From Paralithodes platypus (Eukaryota > Arthropoda > Malacostraca > Decapoda > Lithodidae): a stretch of 64,000 nt of DNA. Position numbers and translations under genes: made by a program. Within the stretch, counting starts at the first letter, position 1. Each line of letters opens with the position of its first letter. Where the stretch lies: positions 25,568,191 to 25,632,190 of the forward strand of contig CM064519.1 in assembly GCA_032716605.1 (NCBI GenBank), in the 5' to 3' direction. This document shows positions 10,810-21,345 of the stretch, piece by piece. The notes under the pieces were generated by a model. The model worked only from the letters and a program-made list of their open reading frames with translations. It was not told where the DNA came from and ran no database searches.

Positions 10810-11160
10810 AAAAATTGGGGGGGCCACTGGGCCATGCAATATATCACTCCTCTACCTCCCCTCCTTCCCCACTTTCCTCCCCTCCTTCAGTTATCACCTA
10901 TTTTCCCTGTTATTCCCTTATTCTGAGGTATATTTTTGTGCTAACATTAGCGAGTTGCAAGCAGGGCATTGTCATCTCTGTTAGCAAGTGAGTGCAAGAG
11001 AGAGAGAGAGAGTATCGATCGACTGTGTCTCAGTGGCCTTGGGGGAAATTGGCGGGAAAGCAGGTTGCCTCACCCATACATTATATAACTCGCGGCCTAT
11101 ATCTCCGATTTTGACCATCCAAACGCTGTTTTCACTCGTTTTATTGTTGTTTCAGGTTAA
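10810..11160. repeat. dispersed repeat R, copy 2, left half
   Basis: Homologous to 1763-2102. It ends in CAGGTTAA at 11160, after which foreign sequence starts with CCCTCTCAC. The right half resumes at 19974. Confidence 0.75.
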
Positions 11161-11251
11161 CCCTCTCACATCCGGACGCAAGTTTTGAGCCTATTAGGGA
11201 TACTTTAAAGCCTTTGTTACCATCAGGGGTATATTTATTAGTGGCCCCTCC

Positions 11252-11543
11252 ATCATTGACGAACATGCCTATTACATAAGGCATCCTCTTCAAACACTAA
11301 TCCGCCGTAGTTTGAATCTACCGCGCAGAGCATTTAAAATCTGAGGAGCCTTCATCATGAGCGCACGCGACCTCACTCATGGCTTCAGTCATTATGAATT
11401 GGGTTCTCACTACGAAAAAACTTCGTAAAAAATAAAAACAAAAACAAAATAAGAATAACTATCCAATAAGCTTTTCATCATATCGTGGATGTACTTGTGT
11501 GGATCTTTGACCAGACACTGATTCAGGCATCATTCTTCCTTCT
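11252..11543 (+). repeat. DIRS left inverted terminal repeat
   Basis: About 290 bp that reads in reverse complement at 19468-19758: CATTGACGAACATGCCTATT through the AT-rich AAAAACAAAAAC segment to CAGGCATCATTCTTCC. The two arms differ by only a few substitutions and small A/T-tract length changes. Confidence 0.9.
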
Positions 11544-13333
11544 CTGCTCTGCGCTCAGCCGGCCCGGACGTGTCTCCCCACGCTCCACTGGTTCCGCATT
11601 TGCTGCGTCCCTAGTGAGTTTTTTCTCATTTGTTTACTCCGGGATGTATCGAGTAAGGTTAGGATATGCGTAGCAGGAGTGTCCTGGGCTGGTTGCCCGC
11701 AGTGCAGTGTATTTTGGGTCGTGTGTTTGGGGCATCTATTTCGGATGTACCCTCGTGGTCCTGTTGTGGACAGGTGAATTTTTTTCTTCACAGTTGAGTT
11801 AGCTTGTGATGCAGGCGGCTTTCATTACGCGATTATTTCTGCTGCCTTTTATCTTTCTGATGAGGTAGCGTTGCTTTGCTGACGTTCCCAGCGTATTTTT
11901 CTTCACTTAGTGAAGTTTTTTCTGGGTCCCGAGTCGGTCTTCCCTTGGTCGGAAGTATTTACTACAGTGGTGTGTTGGCGGTGGTTCCTGTTGTTATATT
12001 TCCAGTGTTTTTGTTTATATTTCAACATTTCTTATGCCGTCTGCTTAGACCTAGCCAGCCGCTCGTAGCTTTGCCACATGTACAAGTGTTATTGATTTAT
12101 TTTATAAATATGTCCTACTGTGTCATGTGTATCCGGGTTTAGTTGTGTATTGGCTAATTCCACGGACTATGTTTGTTTCCTGGATTAGTTGTGTATTGGC
12201 TAATTCCACGGATTATATTTGTGGTCCCTAGGTTAGTCGTGCTTTGGCTATCTCTCGGGTCCTATGTGCGTTCAGATGGTGTCTGAACGGTGTGGGTTAC
12301 TTTCCGGCGGAGTTTTCTCGGTTACACCATGAAAACTCCGGCTGTGAGCCATGTTTGGCCACGCGTGGTTTCAAAACAGGCTGGTGTCCCCGGCGAGTTG
12401 GTGTCTGTGGCTCTCCAGGACTGCGTCTCTGTGTTGGTGCCTGTTTCAGGCTCCCTTTGATTCCCGGCGGATTGGCTGTACCCATCTAACTTTGTTCATG
12501 CGGACATATGTTATGTAGTTTTTCTACCCGGTTTTACAAACCAAAGGAAAAACCCTAGCTGTTGTTGTGGGCTTTCCTCCCCGGCGATCTTTTACAAAGA
12601 AGTGGGGATAGGAACTTATGGGGTTAACGTTTAAGACATCAGATCTCACCCGGCAGGTGTACCTTGGTAAGGTGGGATGAACGAATTGGTAATTCAGTTT
12701 AGTTAACCGGTCCATTTTTAGTGATACTATATGTATCGCCGCCCTCACTCATACGGCAATCGAAGGCTCGTATTAGGGTTAACGTATTTTTTCATAAGTT
12801 GGCCACACCCGGCGGGTGCTCCTGGGAGGGGGTAAGACGGAATTTACAATTCAAGCTAGTTACCCAATTAATTGAGAGATATGGCTATGTATCACCGCCT
12901 TCAACATACGGCAATCTATGTGACAATTCATTAGAAGTCAGGTCTCGTATCAGCCTGCCCTGTGTTAATCTGCTGGATAATTCAGGGGCCGGCGTCTTTG
13001 TGGGGGGTTGTTTTTCAAAATTGAATCTTGTAACAGTCACCGCCAGAAAGACTTTATAAACGCCATACTGGTCTTTTATATTATGTCAGAGGGTATTCTT
13101 AAACTTTCTTAAGACATGTCTAGATATTCGGAAATCTTTATAGAACCCTGCCGCGTAACGAGCTGTAATCATTGTGTAATTACGTCTCGTTATCCGGCGG
13201 GTTATGAACACTTGTATGCGATCATTTTGGGTTAACCTTATGAGCATTAATTCCTGGAAATTTTCCTTTTTTCCAGGGCTGGGCCCCGGCGGACCAATAC
13301 AGAACCTGCAGTAAGTTCCCACCAGTCTCTGTC
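11544..13333 (+). other. DIRS 5' leader, repeat-rich and non-coding
   Basis: No long open frame precedes gag. A ~47-bp unit containing TAGTTGTGTATTGGCTAATT is duplicated at 12140-12235. A ~150-bp degenerate unit (GGGTTAACGT, a CACCCGGC-RGGTG near-palindrome, then TATCGCCGCCCTCA-like and CATACGGCAATC) occurs at about 12620-12775 and 12776-12915. The hexamer CCGGCG appears eight times here (12304, 12390, 12464, 12581, 12809, 12989, 13194, 13286), with a CCGGCAGG variant at 12650. Confidence 0.7.
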
Positions 13334-15833
13334 ATGGCTACCTTTGCCCCAGTTTTTGCTTTATGCATTAATCCAACCTGTGCCGGGATCCCTCTTTTTG
13401 CGCACACTCTTTGTATCAAGTGTGTTAAATGTCTAGACCGTTCAAGGGGTCTGTGGGTGATGCGCAACTGTTCCTTTTGCTCCCAACTAAGTGTCAAAGT
13501 CCTCCAAGATAATGATAAGACCGCAGCGGTCGCCTTACGAGAAGTTCGGCAACAAATGTCAGCGTATACTACGATTGTGGCTCATAAGTCACTTCAATGT
13601 GACAACGTCCCTCTTTGGGATAGGCTTCTTCTTGAGCACCCTCCCCCTAATAAAAGTTCCTCTCGAGTAACTAGTCATAAGCCGGCGGAGACTGGACAGG
13701 GTTCTGTGTCATCTCCTGCCCCTGCTACTTCGAAACGTCACCGTGAGCCTACACCCCCGGCGGCAGCCTCCTCGTCTCGGGCGAGATCTAGGTCTAGGTC
13801 ACCCCTTAGACACCAGCCACCCAGTCTTGCCTCTTCACCATCGAGTAAGAGGAGTAAGACGGAAAGTTCCACCAGTGGTCACGGCGATAAACCCTCCAAA
13901 TCGAAGAGTAGTTCACGGTTACACCGCAGCCATAAATCTTCAAAAAAGGATTCCCATGATAGAAAGGCCTCCCGACACTCACCAGTTTCTAGTGCTTCTC
14001 GTCATACCTCTACCCCAGACAGAGTTTGTGTTCGGTCTCAAGGGTCCAGTGTAGTGCCTGTACCTAAAGATGATTTACCCATTAACATTTTAACCCTGGA
14101 TTTGGAGAGTTCAGGGAGCTCAGTGGTTGAGAGTGTTTCAGACTCCCAAGGGAGTATAGGCCAAGGCCTAGGTGTTTGGCGATATTCTCGTCCGGGGCCT
14201 GACCATCCACTTCCGGCTCAAACTATTCACACAGTGGCTGACGTCCACCGGGACGCGGCGATCCCATCCTCTATTCCTGACTTATCTTGGCAACAAGATG
14301 GTACCCCAGCTTCGGCAGGATCTTCTCAGGAGGAACAGGATGACAAAGACGAGGTTTCGATTATATCGGATATGGAAGGGCAAGAGTCAGGTTCAGGCTT
14401 GGATGCCGCACAAGATCTTAATGATTCACCAGTGAGTACATCATCTAATCAATTTGTCACTGCACAGGAAATTGATGGGCTACTTGTTAATGCTTTATCT
14501 AAATTTTTTGGCCAACAGCAGGAAACTCCCACAGTGGACTTGGGAGCTCCCACGACAAGCTCTACGGTACGGCCTCTGATGACTTCTATTGCTTTGACTC
14601 AGATCCCTCACCCCCCCTCTATATCACCATCGGTGGTTACTAGGCCTGCTACGGCGGCATTGACCACTTCGAATGTAAGGGTTATAACGGATGTCAATCC
14701 GCCCCCTCTAGACAGAGCGCCTCTCAAAAAGGTAGCTATGCCCTTGCTTTACGGACCAGACGAGTCATGGGTCCTTTTGACCCCCACTAAACCAGAGCTC
14801 GCCCAACCTACCTTGTCAGGGGAGCTCCCAGTGCCGCGTGAGTGGGTCATCCAGGGCAATAAATCTAAGAAATTAAGGGCCTTGGATACTTTGGGGAATG
14901 TGCTAGATGTCAACATCAAGGCTATACCTAGTTATTATCACCAGGACTATTTTGTTTATACTGCTAAGCCTGCCTTACCCCCTACCTCAGCTTCAAGATT
15001 GTTTTCTGACTGGTCTAAGCATGATGGGTTTAATGACATTAAGACACTGTCAGCTCTCACTCCAGAACTCGATTTGCAAACCGTCACAGACGCAGCAGCT
15101 AATCCAGTCTTGAAGGTGGGGCAGTTGGGTCCAGGACCTTGGTTGGAATGGGAGACAGAGGCTCAAAACTTTGCGACCACATTTACTTCCAAAACTTCCC
15201 ACCAAATCCCTCAAGATACTCATTCTTGGTTCTCCATGCCAGTGTGTTCTGCCGGCGGAGTCCCTTCAGCTTTGTTTGCTTTCTTAGCTGCCCCTAAAAT
15301 TAACTTTGCTCCGGTCCACTCAGGCAATCGCAGACGCGGATGCCAGACGATCGGTTGAATTGTCCCGGCGACTGCTTCTTCAGTCGTCAATCCAATCATT
15401 AGGTGACATACGCACTGCCTTGCTTGAGGCGGTACGAGCGAGACAAGATCTCAGAATGTCCTTAGTCCGAAAACTGCCTGATCGCATTGCGAATCAGGTG
15501 GTCATGTCACCAGTGCTCACTCCCTTTTTAATGTCCCCTGAAGTGTGGCGAACGGTTTTTAATATGACTCAGGCCGTTAAACACAGTCCCTCCCCTTCTA
15601 AGAAACCTGCCTTTAACTTCCCCAAACCCAGGCCAGTAGCTAAGGCTCAGCCGGGGGGATCTAAGCCCTTTTTTCCACCTAAGTCCTCCTCCCCTCAAGG
15701 TCAGCACAGGCATAGACAGGGTAGGTTTTCAGGTCAGAGAGGACGCGGCTATAATAAGCCAGGTCAGGGCCCGTCTTCTGCCAACGCCAGCCAGCCGGCG
15801 AAGCGTCCACCACCGCCAACTCCACCACCATAA
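13334..15833 (+). pseudogene. DIRS gag-like ORF, one frameshift
   Basis: The first ATG follows the leader and opens a 674-residue frame. Its N-terminus is Cys-rich (C11, C16, C27, C30, C33, C46, C49 with H24), a probable zinc-binding module. Residues ~120-230 are Ser/Arg/Lys-rich (ARSRSRSPLR), followed by an acidic Ser-rich stretch and a conserved-looking segment around PREWVIQGNKSKKLRALD. The frame stops at 15358. A second frame, open from about 15306 to 15833, continues with RSTQAIADADARRSVELSRR and ends in a basic, Gly/Pro-rich tail (GQRGRGYNKPGQG), typical of a nucleocapsid-like end. The split is best explained by a one-base indel near 15310; no classic slippery heptamer is visible. By analogy with other DIRS elements it would form the RNA-packaging particle. 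Confidence 0.75.
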
Positions 15834-15859
15834 AAAAACTAAGGTCTCTCTCACTCCCG

Positions 15860-17785
15860 GTGCCAGTCTTAAGGCCGGTGGATCCGAGGGTAGTACAGCC
15901 GGCGAACCCTTGTCTGCTAACTGGGTCGTTCCGAACGTGTCACAAAGCATGGCCGTTAAACACTTGGGCACGGATGGTGGCACGCAAAGGCATCACTTGG
16001 CAGTGGCTCCGGCGACCTCGCTTACGTCAGCCGACAACGGCGAATTTTGTTTCTTTAGAGGTGGAGTCACTGGTCCAGGAAATGATTGCCAAGAATGTCA
16101 TCATCCCGGTCCCCCCAAATTACCCTGTATTCACGTCCAAGCTATTTTTGGTTCCCAAAAGGGACAGTGTTCAGATGAGACCGGTCGTAGACCTGTCTTA
16201 TCTGAACCTTCACATTCACAACGAGTCCTTCCAAATGTTAACAGTACACCAAATCAGGCTAACACTTCCGCCGGGAGGTTGGATGTGTTCCCTAGACCTG
16301 ACAGACGCTTATTGGCACGTATCGGTCAACAAAAGATTTCAAAGGTTTCTGGCCTTACGGATCAGGCACCAAAATTTTGTTTTTCAGAGGATGCCATTCG
16401 GTTTGAACCTGGCACCTCGACTATTCACGAAATTAGTCCGGCAAGCCCTGATGCCGTTGTTAAAGCAAGGAATCAGAGTTTTGTGGTACCTAGACGACTG
16501 GCTGGTGGTGGCAGAGACAGAGCAATTATGCATCAAACATGTCAACATAATTTTAAATCATGTCAAACCTCTAGGGTTCAAGGTAAATCTGGTAAAGTCA
16601 AACCTTGTCCCCTCACGAGTAATCCAGTGGATAGGGCTGGTTTGGGACACAGCTGCTCTCACTCTGAGGCAGAGTGTGGACAATCGCAACAGGTTTCGCA
16701 GGAAACTGTTCATGTTCCTTCACAGTCTGACTACGACACGGAGGATCTGGGAGTCTCTGGTCGGCTCTCTCAACTGGATTCAACTAACTGTAATGTTGGG
16801 CCGGTTGAAAGTAAAACGGTTCATATTGGAAGGCAACAAATATTTCCCACTCTTACCGGCGGGAAAATTATGGCCCATCCCAAAATTAATCCACACCTTA
16901 CTAGCGGTCTGGGCGAAGAGGGAAACGCTGCACTCAGTAATGTCATGGACCTCTCCTCCGCCAACGGTATGGGTAGACACGGATGCGTCAGGCACGATAG
17001 GTTGGGGATTTCAGTCAAACCAGGGGCACCAGGGTCAGGGGCTTTGGTCCCACTTAGAAATCTCCCACATCAATGTCAAAGAATTACTAGTCCCCTTGTA
17101 TTTCCTTCAGGCTCACGGCTCTACTTTACGGGGCAAGTCGGTGGCCTTCAGAATGGACAATCTGAATGCGGTTCACTGTATTCAGAAACAGGGGTCAACG
17201 AGATCAAGGAAGTTGCTAAACGTGTCGGAAGAGATTTTTACTCTAGCCAACAGGCTAGACATTTATCTTCACGCATCTTATCTCCCAGGCGTAGCAAACG
17301 TCTGGGCAGACGCTCTGTCCCGGAGACAGAGCACGACAGTAGAATGGGAGCTCAAGCAACCCATTTTCAACCTAATGATTGCAGAGCTCTACCATCCACA
17401 AGTGGATCTGTTTGCGTCCGAGGAGACTCACAAACTCCCTCTATACCTCACCCGCCGGACGGAAACGCCGGCAGGGGGGCCAGACGCCCTAGTGACAGAA
17501 TGGAACAGATGGAGCTCCATCTATCTGTTTCCGCCGCCAGACGCGTCACTAATGTGCCACGTAGTGAACAAACTACGAGATTATCGAGGCTTAGTCTCGC
17601 TAATCGCGCCCCTGTGGCCGGCGCAGTTATGGTACCAGCAATTGAAGACGTGGTGCTCGCACCCGGTGTCGCTCCCGGTCGAGTATTTCCACTTAGACAC
17701 GATTGGCAACCTAGCGACCTCGCTGACTTTTGCATTATGGACATTCAAGAGGCCAAGTGGCTTGCACCGTATGGTAGAGATGTGA
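15860..17785 (+). CDS. DIRS reverse transcriptase-RNase H
   Basis: An intact 641-residue frame. The reverse transcriptase spans about residues 65-262: LVPKRDSVQMRPVVDLSYLN, CSLDLTDAYWHV (motif A, Asp 145 and 149), RMPFGLNLAPRLFTKL (motif B) and WYLDDWLVV (motif C, YLDD at 210-213). RNase H follows at about 368-490: VDTDASG (Asp 373), NVKELL (Glu 408), FRMDNLNAV (Asp 433) and WADALSRR (Asp 484), so all four catalytic acids are present. A further ~100 residues (VDLFASEETHKLP, YLFPPPDASLM) form a segment common in DIRS elements, which I leave unnamed. The frame opens with no ATG before 15974, so it may be reached by reinitiation or frameshift after gag. It overlaps a second fully open frame that leads into the recombinase. 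Confidence 0.93.
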   Translation: MPVLRPVDPRVVQPANPCLLTGSFRTCHKAWPLNTWARMVARKGITWQWLRRPRLRQPTTANFVSLEVESLVQEMIAKNVIIPVPPNYPVFTSKLFLVPKRDSVQMRPVVDLSYLNLHIHNESFQMLTVHQIRLTLPPGGWMCSLDLTDAYWHVSVNKRFQRFLALRIRHQNFVFQRMPFGLNLAPRLFTKLVRQALMPLLKQGIRVLWYLDDWLVVAETEQLCIKHVNIILNHVKPLGFKVNLVKSNLVPSRVIQWIGLVWDTAALTLRQSVDNRNRFRRKLFMFLHSLTTTRRIWESLVGSLNWIQLTVMLGRLKVKRFILEGNKYFPLLPAGKLWPIPKLIHTLLAVWAKRETLHSVMSWTSPPPTVWVDTDASGTIGWGFQSNQGHQGQGLWSHLEISHINVKELLVPLYFLQAHGSTLRGKSVAFRMDNLNAVHCIQKQGSTRSRKLLNVSEEIFTLANRLDIYLHASYLPGVANVWADALSRRQSTTVEWELKQPIFNLMIAELYHPQVDLFASEETHKLPLYLTRRTETPAGGPDALVTEWNRWSSIYLFPPPDASLMCHVVNKLRDYRGLVSLIAPLWPAQLWYQQLKTWCSHPVSLPVEYFHLDTIGNLATSLTFALWTFKRPSGLHRMVEM

Positions 17786-18717
17786 CCAATAAATTAATCA
17801 ATCAATATACTCAGTCTATGAAGCGACAGTATCAATCACATTGGCAAGCCTTTACTTCTTGGATCATTAGAACAGAACAGACTGTGCCCTCAGTGGCGTT
17901 AGTTTTTATTATTTGAATTATCTGTTTGAGCAGAAACGTTTATCTGTGGTAACGTTAAAGAATCACTTAACTGCGATTAGAGTGCCCTTTTTAGACCTTA
18001 CAGGTCTCTCCATACCGGTGGCGGAGGAAACAGGTTTTATGAGAGCATGTTTTAAACTCCGCCCACCTCCCCGTCAGCTCATGCCTACTTGGTCTCTGGA
18101 CAAGGCATTGTCTTTACTTCACTCTCGTCTGTACCAAAATACTGCAGATTTTGCATTACTCTTAAAAAAGGCTGTATTCCTTTTGGCTTCGGCCACCGGG
18201 AACAGAGTGTCTGAGCTGGCGGCGATGAGCAACACACCTAATTGCCTTAGGTTTGGTAGGCTTTAATGAATGTATTCACATTGCACCTTCCCCGGGATTT
18301 GTAGCCAAGAATGAGCACAGTGCACACGTGTTTTCTGAGTTCACTGTGCCGGCGTTAAAAAGGGGAAAGGTGCACCATAAGCTATGTCCAGTGCAAGCTC
18401 TAACCAAATATTTGAGAGTAGCTCCTCTAAACCCCCAAGGTGCTTTATGGGTAGCGAGTACGGGTAAACGCTTACTGAAACGGAGATTAGCTTCTCTTCT
18501 GGTCGAAGTCATTAAAGAGAGTAATCCCGGCGTTGTGGGTAGGGCCCACGATTTACGCAAATGGGCAGCCTCTTTACGTTTCTTGAAGAACTTTTCAGTA
18601 GAAGATATTTCGTCCACACAGTTGTGGGCGTCTAATCATACGTTTTTGACTAGATACTTGTCAGTTGCTCTAGACAAACCTTCCTTACCATGTATAGCTT
18701 TAAGGCAAAGGGTCTAG
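15910..18717 (+). pseudogene. DIRS tyrosine recombinase, overlapping RT and frameshifted twice
   Basis: A frame open from 15910 to 17916 (first ATG 15949) overlaps the RT almost completely. Only its end looks like a known domain: TNKLINQYTQSMKRQYQSHW resembles the SAM-like N-terminal core-binding part of tyrosine recombinases. It stops at 17914-17916. The protein continues one base back (from about 17900: YYLNYLFEQKRLSVVTLKNH) to about 18240 with the first catalytic Arg in ATGNRVSEL (codon near 18204). After a second frameshift it continues at 18253-18717 with HDLRKWAASL (His 18547, Arg 18556) and WASNHTFLTRYL, giving the second His and the nucleophilic Tyr (18655). The R-H-x-x-R-H-Y set is thus complete but split over three frames. 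Expected role: integrating the circular DNA intermediate without target duplication. Confidence 0.88.
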
Positions 18718-19287
18718 GTGGCCCTTCAGTCACTTTTGTTTACTTTCAAGGAAAAACAGGGGGGGTGGGGGTGCAGTCAGTGTAATATAGGACACCCTAG
18801 ACCCCGCCGGAATGTAAGAGCTGTGATACAAATTATGAATAATGTGATATGAAAATTTCTCTATTCTATTCAGGGCGAGAAATTGTGCTAGTACAATGTT
18901 AGTACAAACAACAGTGTTGTTATAGTAGTTTTAGCTGTGAAAGCAATTTAGTTTTAAACAGTGGAGATCGTTTGCAAAACATTTCCACGAATATTATGGG
19001 GTTTATTATGTGCACATGTAAACTTATAACTTGTTATTTTTGTCACCACTCGTTGAGTGGGGTGCCTTCGTAACTACAGATCTGTTCACAGAATCTCCAG
19101 AGTTACCCTTGTTTATCAAGCAGGCTTCTTTGAAGCACGCACCTGCTTGAACCCTTTTTTTGTATTGATATGGGCTGTGCCATATTTAAATATATTTTCA
19201 AAGTAAGAATACTATGTGGTTGTTTGATTATCTGCTTTTCTAGAGTTATGATATGATTACGAATGTCCCCCTCCAGTCTTAGAAATC
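18718..19287 (+). other. DIRS 3' non-coding region
   Basis: Follows the recombinase stop and leads to the internal complementary region. It contains a GGGGGGGTGGGGGTG tract near 18760 and another CCGGCG-type site (reverse, 18805). No gene is recognised. Confidence 0.7.
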
Positions 19288-19394
19288 AGGCATGTTCGTC
19301 AATGATGGAAGGGCCACTAATAAATTATAGGTTTGACTCCTGTAAGGAGATAAAGAAAACCTAATATTTAGTAGTGGCCCCGTAATCATTGACG
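19288..19394 (+). repeat. DIRS internal complementary region
   Basis: The first 38 bp (AGGCATGTTCGTCAATGATG and on) are the reverse complement of the left end 11233-11270. The following 69 bp, from TATAGGTTTGACTCC to GTAATCATTGACGA, are the reverse complement of the right end 19749-19818. This is the template that lets DIRS elements rebuild their ends and form a circle; the junction fixes both termini of this copy. Confidence 0.9.
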
Positions 19395-19467
19395 ACTGGG
19401 GCCCTCCCGACCATCCCCTTCCCATTCGTTGATGTATTAAGGATTTTGGTTTACTTAATATGTCAGT

Positions 19468-19758
19468 GAAGGAAGAATGACGCCTGAATCAGCGTCTGGT
19501 CAAAGATCCACACAAGGTACATCCACGATATGATGGAAAGCTTATTGGATAGTTATTCTTATTTTATTTTTATTTTTATTTTTTACGAAGTTTTTTCGTA
19601 GTGAGAACCCAATTCATAATGACTGAAGCCATGACTGAGGTCGTGTGCGCTCATGATGAAGGCTCCTCAGATTTTAAATGCTCTGCGCGGTAGATTCAAA
19701 CTACGGCGGATTAGTGTTTGAAGAGGATGCCTTATGTAATAGGCATGTTCGTCAATGA
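19468..19758 (-). repeat. DIRS right inverted terminal repeat
   Basis: Reverse complement of 11252-11543. It extends outward by a unique right-end segment, CGGGGCCACTACTAAATATT through CAAACCTATA, ending at 19818. Confidence 0.9.
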
Positions 19759-19973
19759 TTACGGGGCCACTACTAAATATTAGGTTTTCTTTATCTCCTT
19801 ACAGGAGTCAAACCTATACTATAAACCTTTAGTTTGTTTACTTCAACCTCTGCAGTTGTCTTTGAGTTAGCTGTGGGCAGAAAACTAATTTTGGAGAGGT
19901 AATTATAACAGTGAGAGAAATCTATTTCTTATTGCTAATCTGGCAACCTCTGTGTCCTATGGTCGTGAGAGGG

Positions 19974-20130
19974 TTAATACCTTTATAATCAACCCATAAT
20001 AGGCGCGTATGGATAAGTATTAATGCTATTTATGGTAAAATGAATATTTTAGTGATGGAAACAGCTCAAATACGTCAGCACAGGGGGACGTTTCTAATTA
20101 CCCCCATGCGCACTTCTTAGGTTAAGTGAC
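19974..20130. repeat. dispersed repeat R, copy 2, right half
   Basis: Resumes homology to 2099-2250: TTAATACCTTTATAATCAAC, GGATAAGTATTAATGCTATT and GCACTTCTTAGGTTAAGTG. Confidence 0.75.
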
Positions 20131-21114
20131 ACATATTTTATGGAGGACGCATTACTCCAGAAAGCTTCAATTTTTGTATTGTAATTTATTAAATTTTCGA
20201 ATTTGAGAAGCATTTATTAGGGCTTGTATTAGTCTATCATGAGGAATGTGTATAATGTTCAAATATTATAAGTAACAACAGTCTTTGCTTGTTGTTTCTT
20301 ATTTATTTGATTATTAAAGTCAAGTACTGGTTGGTTATCAACCATCCAGTATCTACTCGTGCCAGTGAACTCTTCAATTACAATGCAACATTTCTTTCAT
20401 ACTTTCAATATCAATTATAAAGATTTACTTATCAAACTAGCTATTGTTTTAGTATTGCAAACGGAAGAGGAAATATTATACATGGCTTTGATTGTATTTT
20501 TGTGAAATTTCGGAATTCAATGAATTAAAGGATTGAGTCTGATCTTCAGTTGGTATTGTGATGTTGGCAAAACTAAGAAAGTTAATCTGGCATTGTATAA
20601 TGTCATGTTAATTTTCACTTGTCTTAACCCGACAAGTGTGCCATTGATGTGTTTAATAAAGCCCGCATATGCAAAAAAAAAATATATATATATTCTGACA
20701 GAATGAGTAATTTTTATCATATAAAGCATTATTTCTGCTCCATGTGCATACATTTTATTTATATGATGAACATATCATCAGTGAAGACCAGAACATAGGT
20801 GTAAACAGCAAATATCTAGTGAAAAACGTAGATGTGTGGCGGAGTTGGTGGAGGGAGGTGAGAGAGAGAGAGTGCAACATAGGTGTGCTTCCTGGGCCTG
20901 CTCGAGGCAAACTGACCCTCCCAGCTCTCATCTGCTCGTGTGAAGGTGACTAGGGAGTGTGGGAGACCATGACTCATCCTATTTCGAGCAGGGAAAGGGA
21001 GAAATGGTGAAGATAGAAGGAAAAAATAGCCAATCATTGAGGAGGGTGGAAGTGGGGGGAGAAAGAGGTTCGGACACATGTAGGGGAGAGGAAGGAGGTA
21101 CGAGAGAGTGATTA
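20131..21114. other. AT-rich spacer
   Basis: No gene recognised. The first part includes GGAGGACGCAT, shared with 2456-2466 in the neighbourhood of repeat R, so R may extend further than marked. The rest shows short open frames only. Confidence 0.5.
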
Positions 21115-21121
21115 TACCACC

Positions 21122-21338
21122 CATAGACTACAGTAGATCTGGACTGGACACGAAAATGGAACTTTGCATTAAGGGACCCAAAATCGGAGAACGAAGCCCC
21201 AAGTTCGAACCTCGAAACCGCGAAAATTTGATATTTTTTCGGTGTTGAGGTTCGAACTTGGGGTTTTGTTTTCTGATTTTGGGTCCTTTACTGCAAAGTT
21301 CCATTTTCGTGTCCAATCCAGATCTACTGTAGTCTATG
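21122..21338. mobile_element. palindromic fold-back MITE with 7-bp duplication
   Basis: Two ~100-bp arms face each other: CATAGACTACAGTAGATCTG and GGACACGAAAATGGAACTTT at the left, their reverse complements at the right, around a ~20-bp AT-rich loop. TACCACC flanks both ends (21115-21121 and 21339-21345). The element is non-coding; the family is not identified. Confidence 0.8.
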
Positions 21339-21345
21339 TACCACC

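Larger units (their letters stand above)
11233..19818 (+). mobile_element. DIRS-type tyrosine-recombinase retrotransposon
   Basis: An 8.6-kb element with the defining DIRS architecture: inverted terminal repeats (11252-11543 and 19468-19758), an internal complementary region (19288-19394) that joins the outermost left and right ends in reverse complement, and in order gag, RT-RNase H, tyrosine recombinase. Ends are set by the internal complementary region: it copies 11233-11270 and 19749-19818 back to back. No target-site duplication is seen, as expected for recombinase-mediated integration. One frameshift in gag and two in the recombinase indicate that this copy is dead, although terminal features are intact. 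Confidence 0.92.
11161..19973. mobile_element. piggyBac-like TTAA element D, split by the DIRS insertion
   Basis: The outer boundaries are CCCTCTCAC (left) and GTGAGAGGG (right), a 9-bp perfect terminal inverted repeat, each bordered by TTAA (11157-11160 and 19974-19977). The uninterrupted repeat R has a single TTAA at the same place (2099-2102). TTAA duplication with CCC termini is the signature of piggyBac transposons. Without the DIRS the element would be only about 227 bp (11161-11232 plus 19819-19973) and has no transposase, so it is a non-autonomous copy. The transposon class is inferred from ends and target site only. Confidence 0.75.

Noticed and set aside
15910..17700. The second open frame over RT as an independent gene
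   Set aside because: Only its last ~70 residues resemble a known domain (recombinase N-terminus); kept as the overlapping recombinase frame, not a separate gene.
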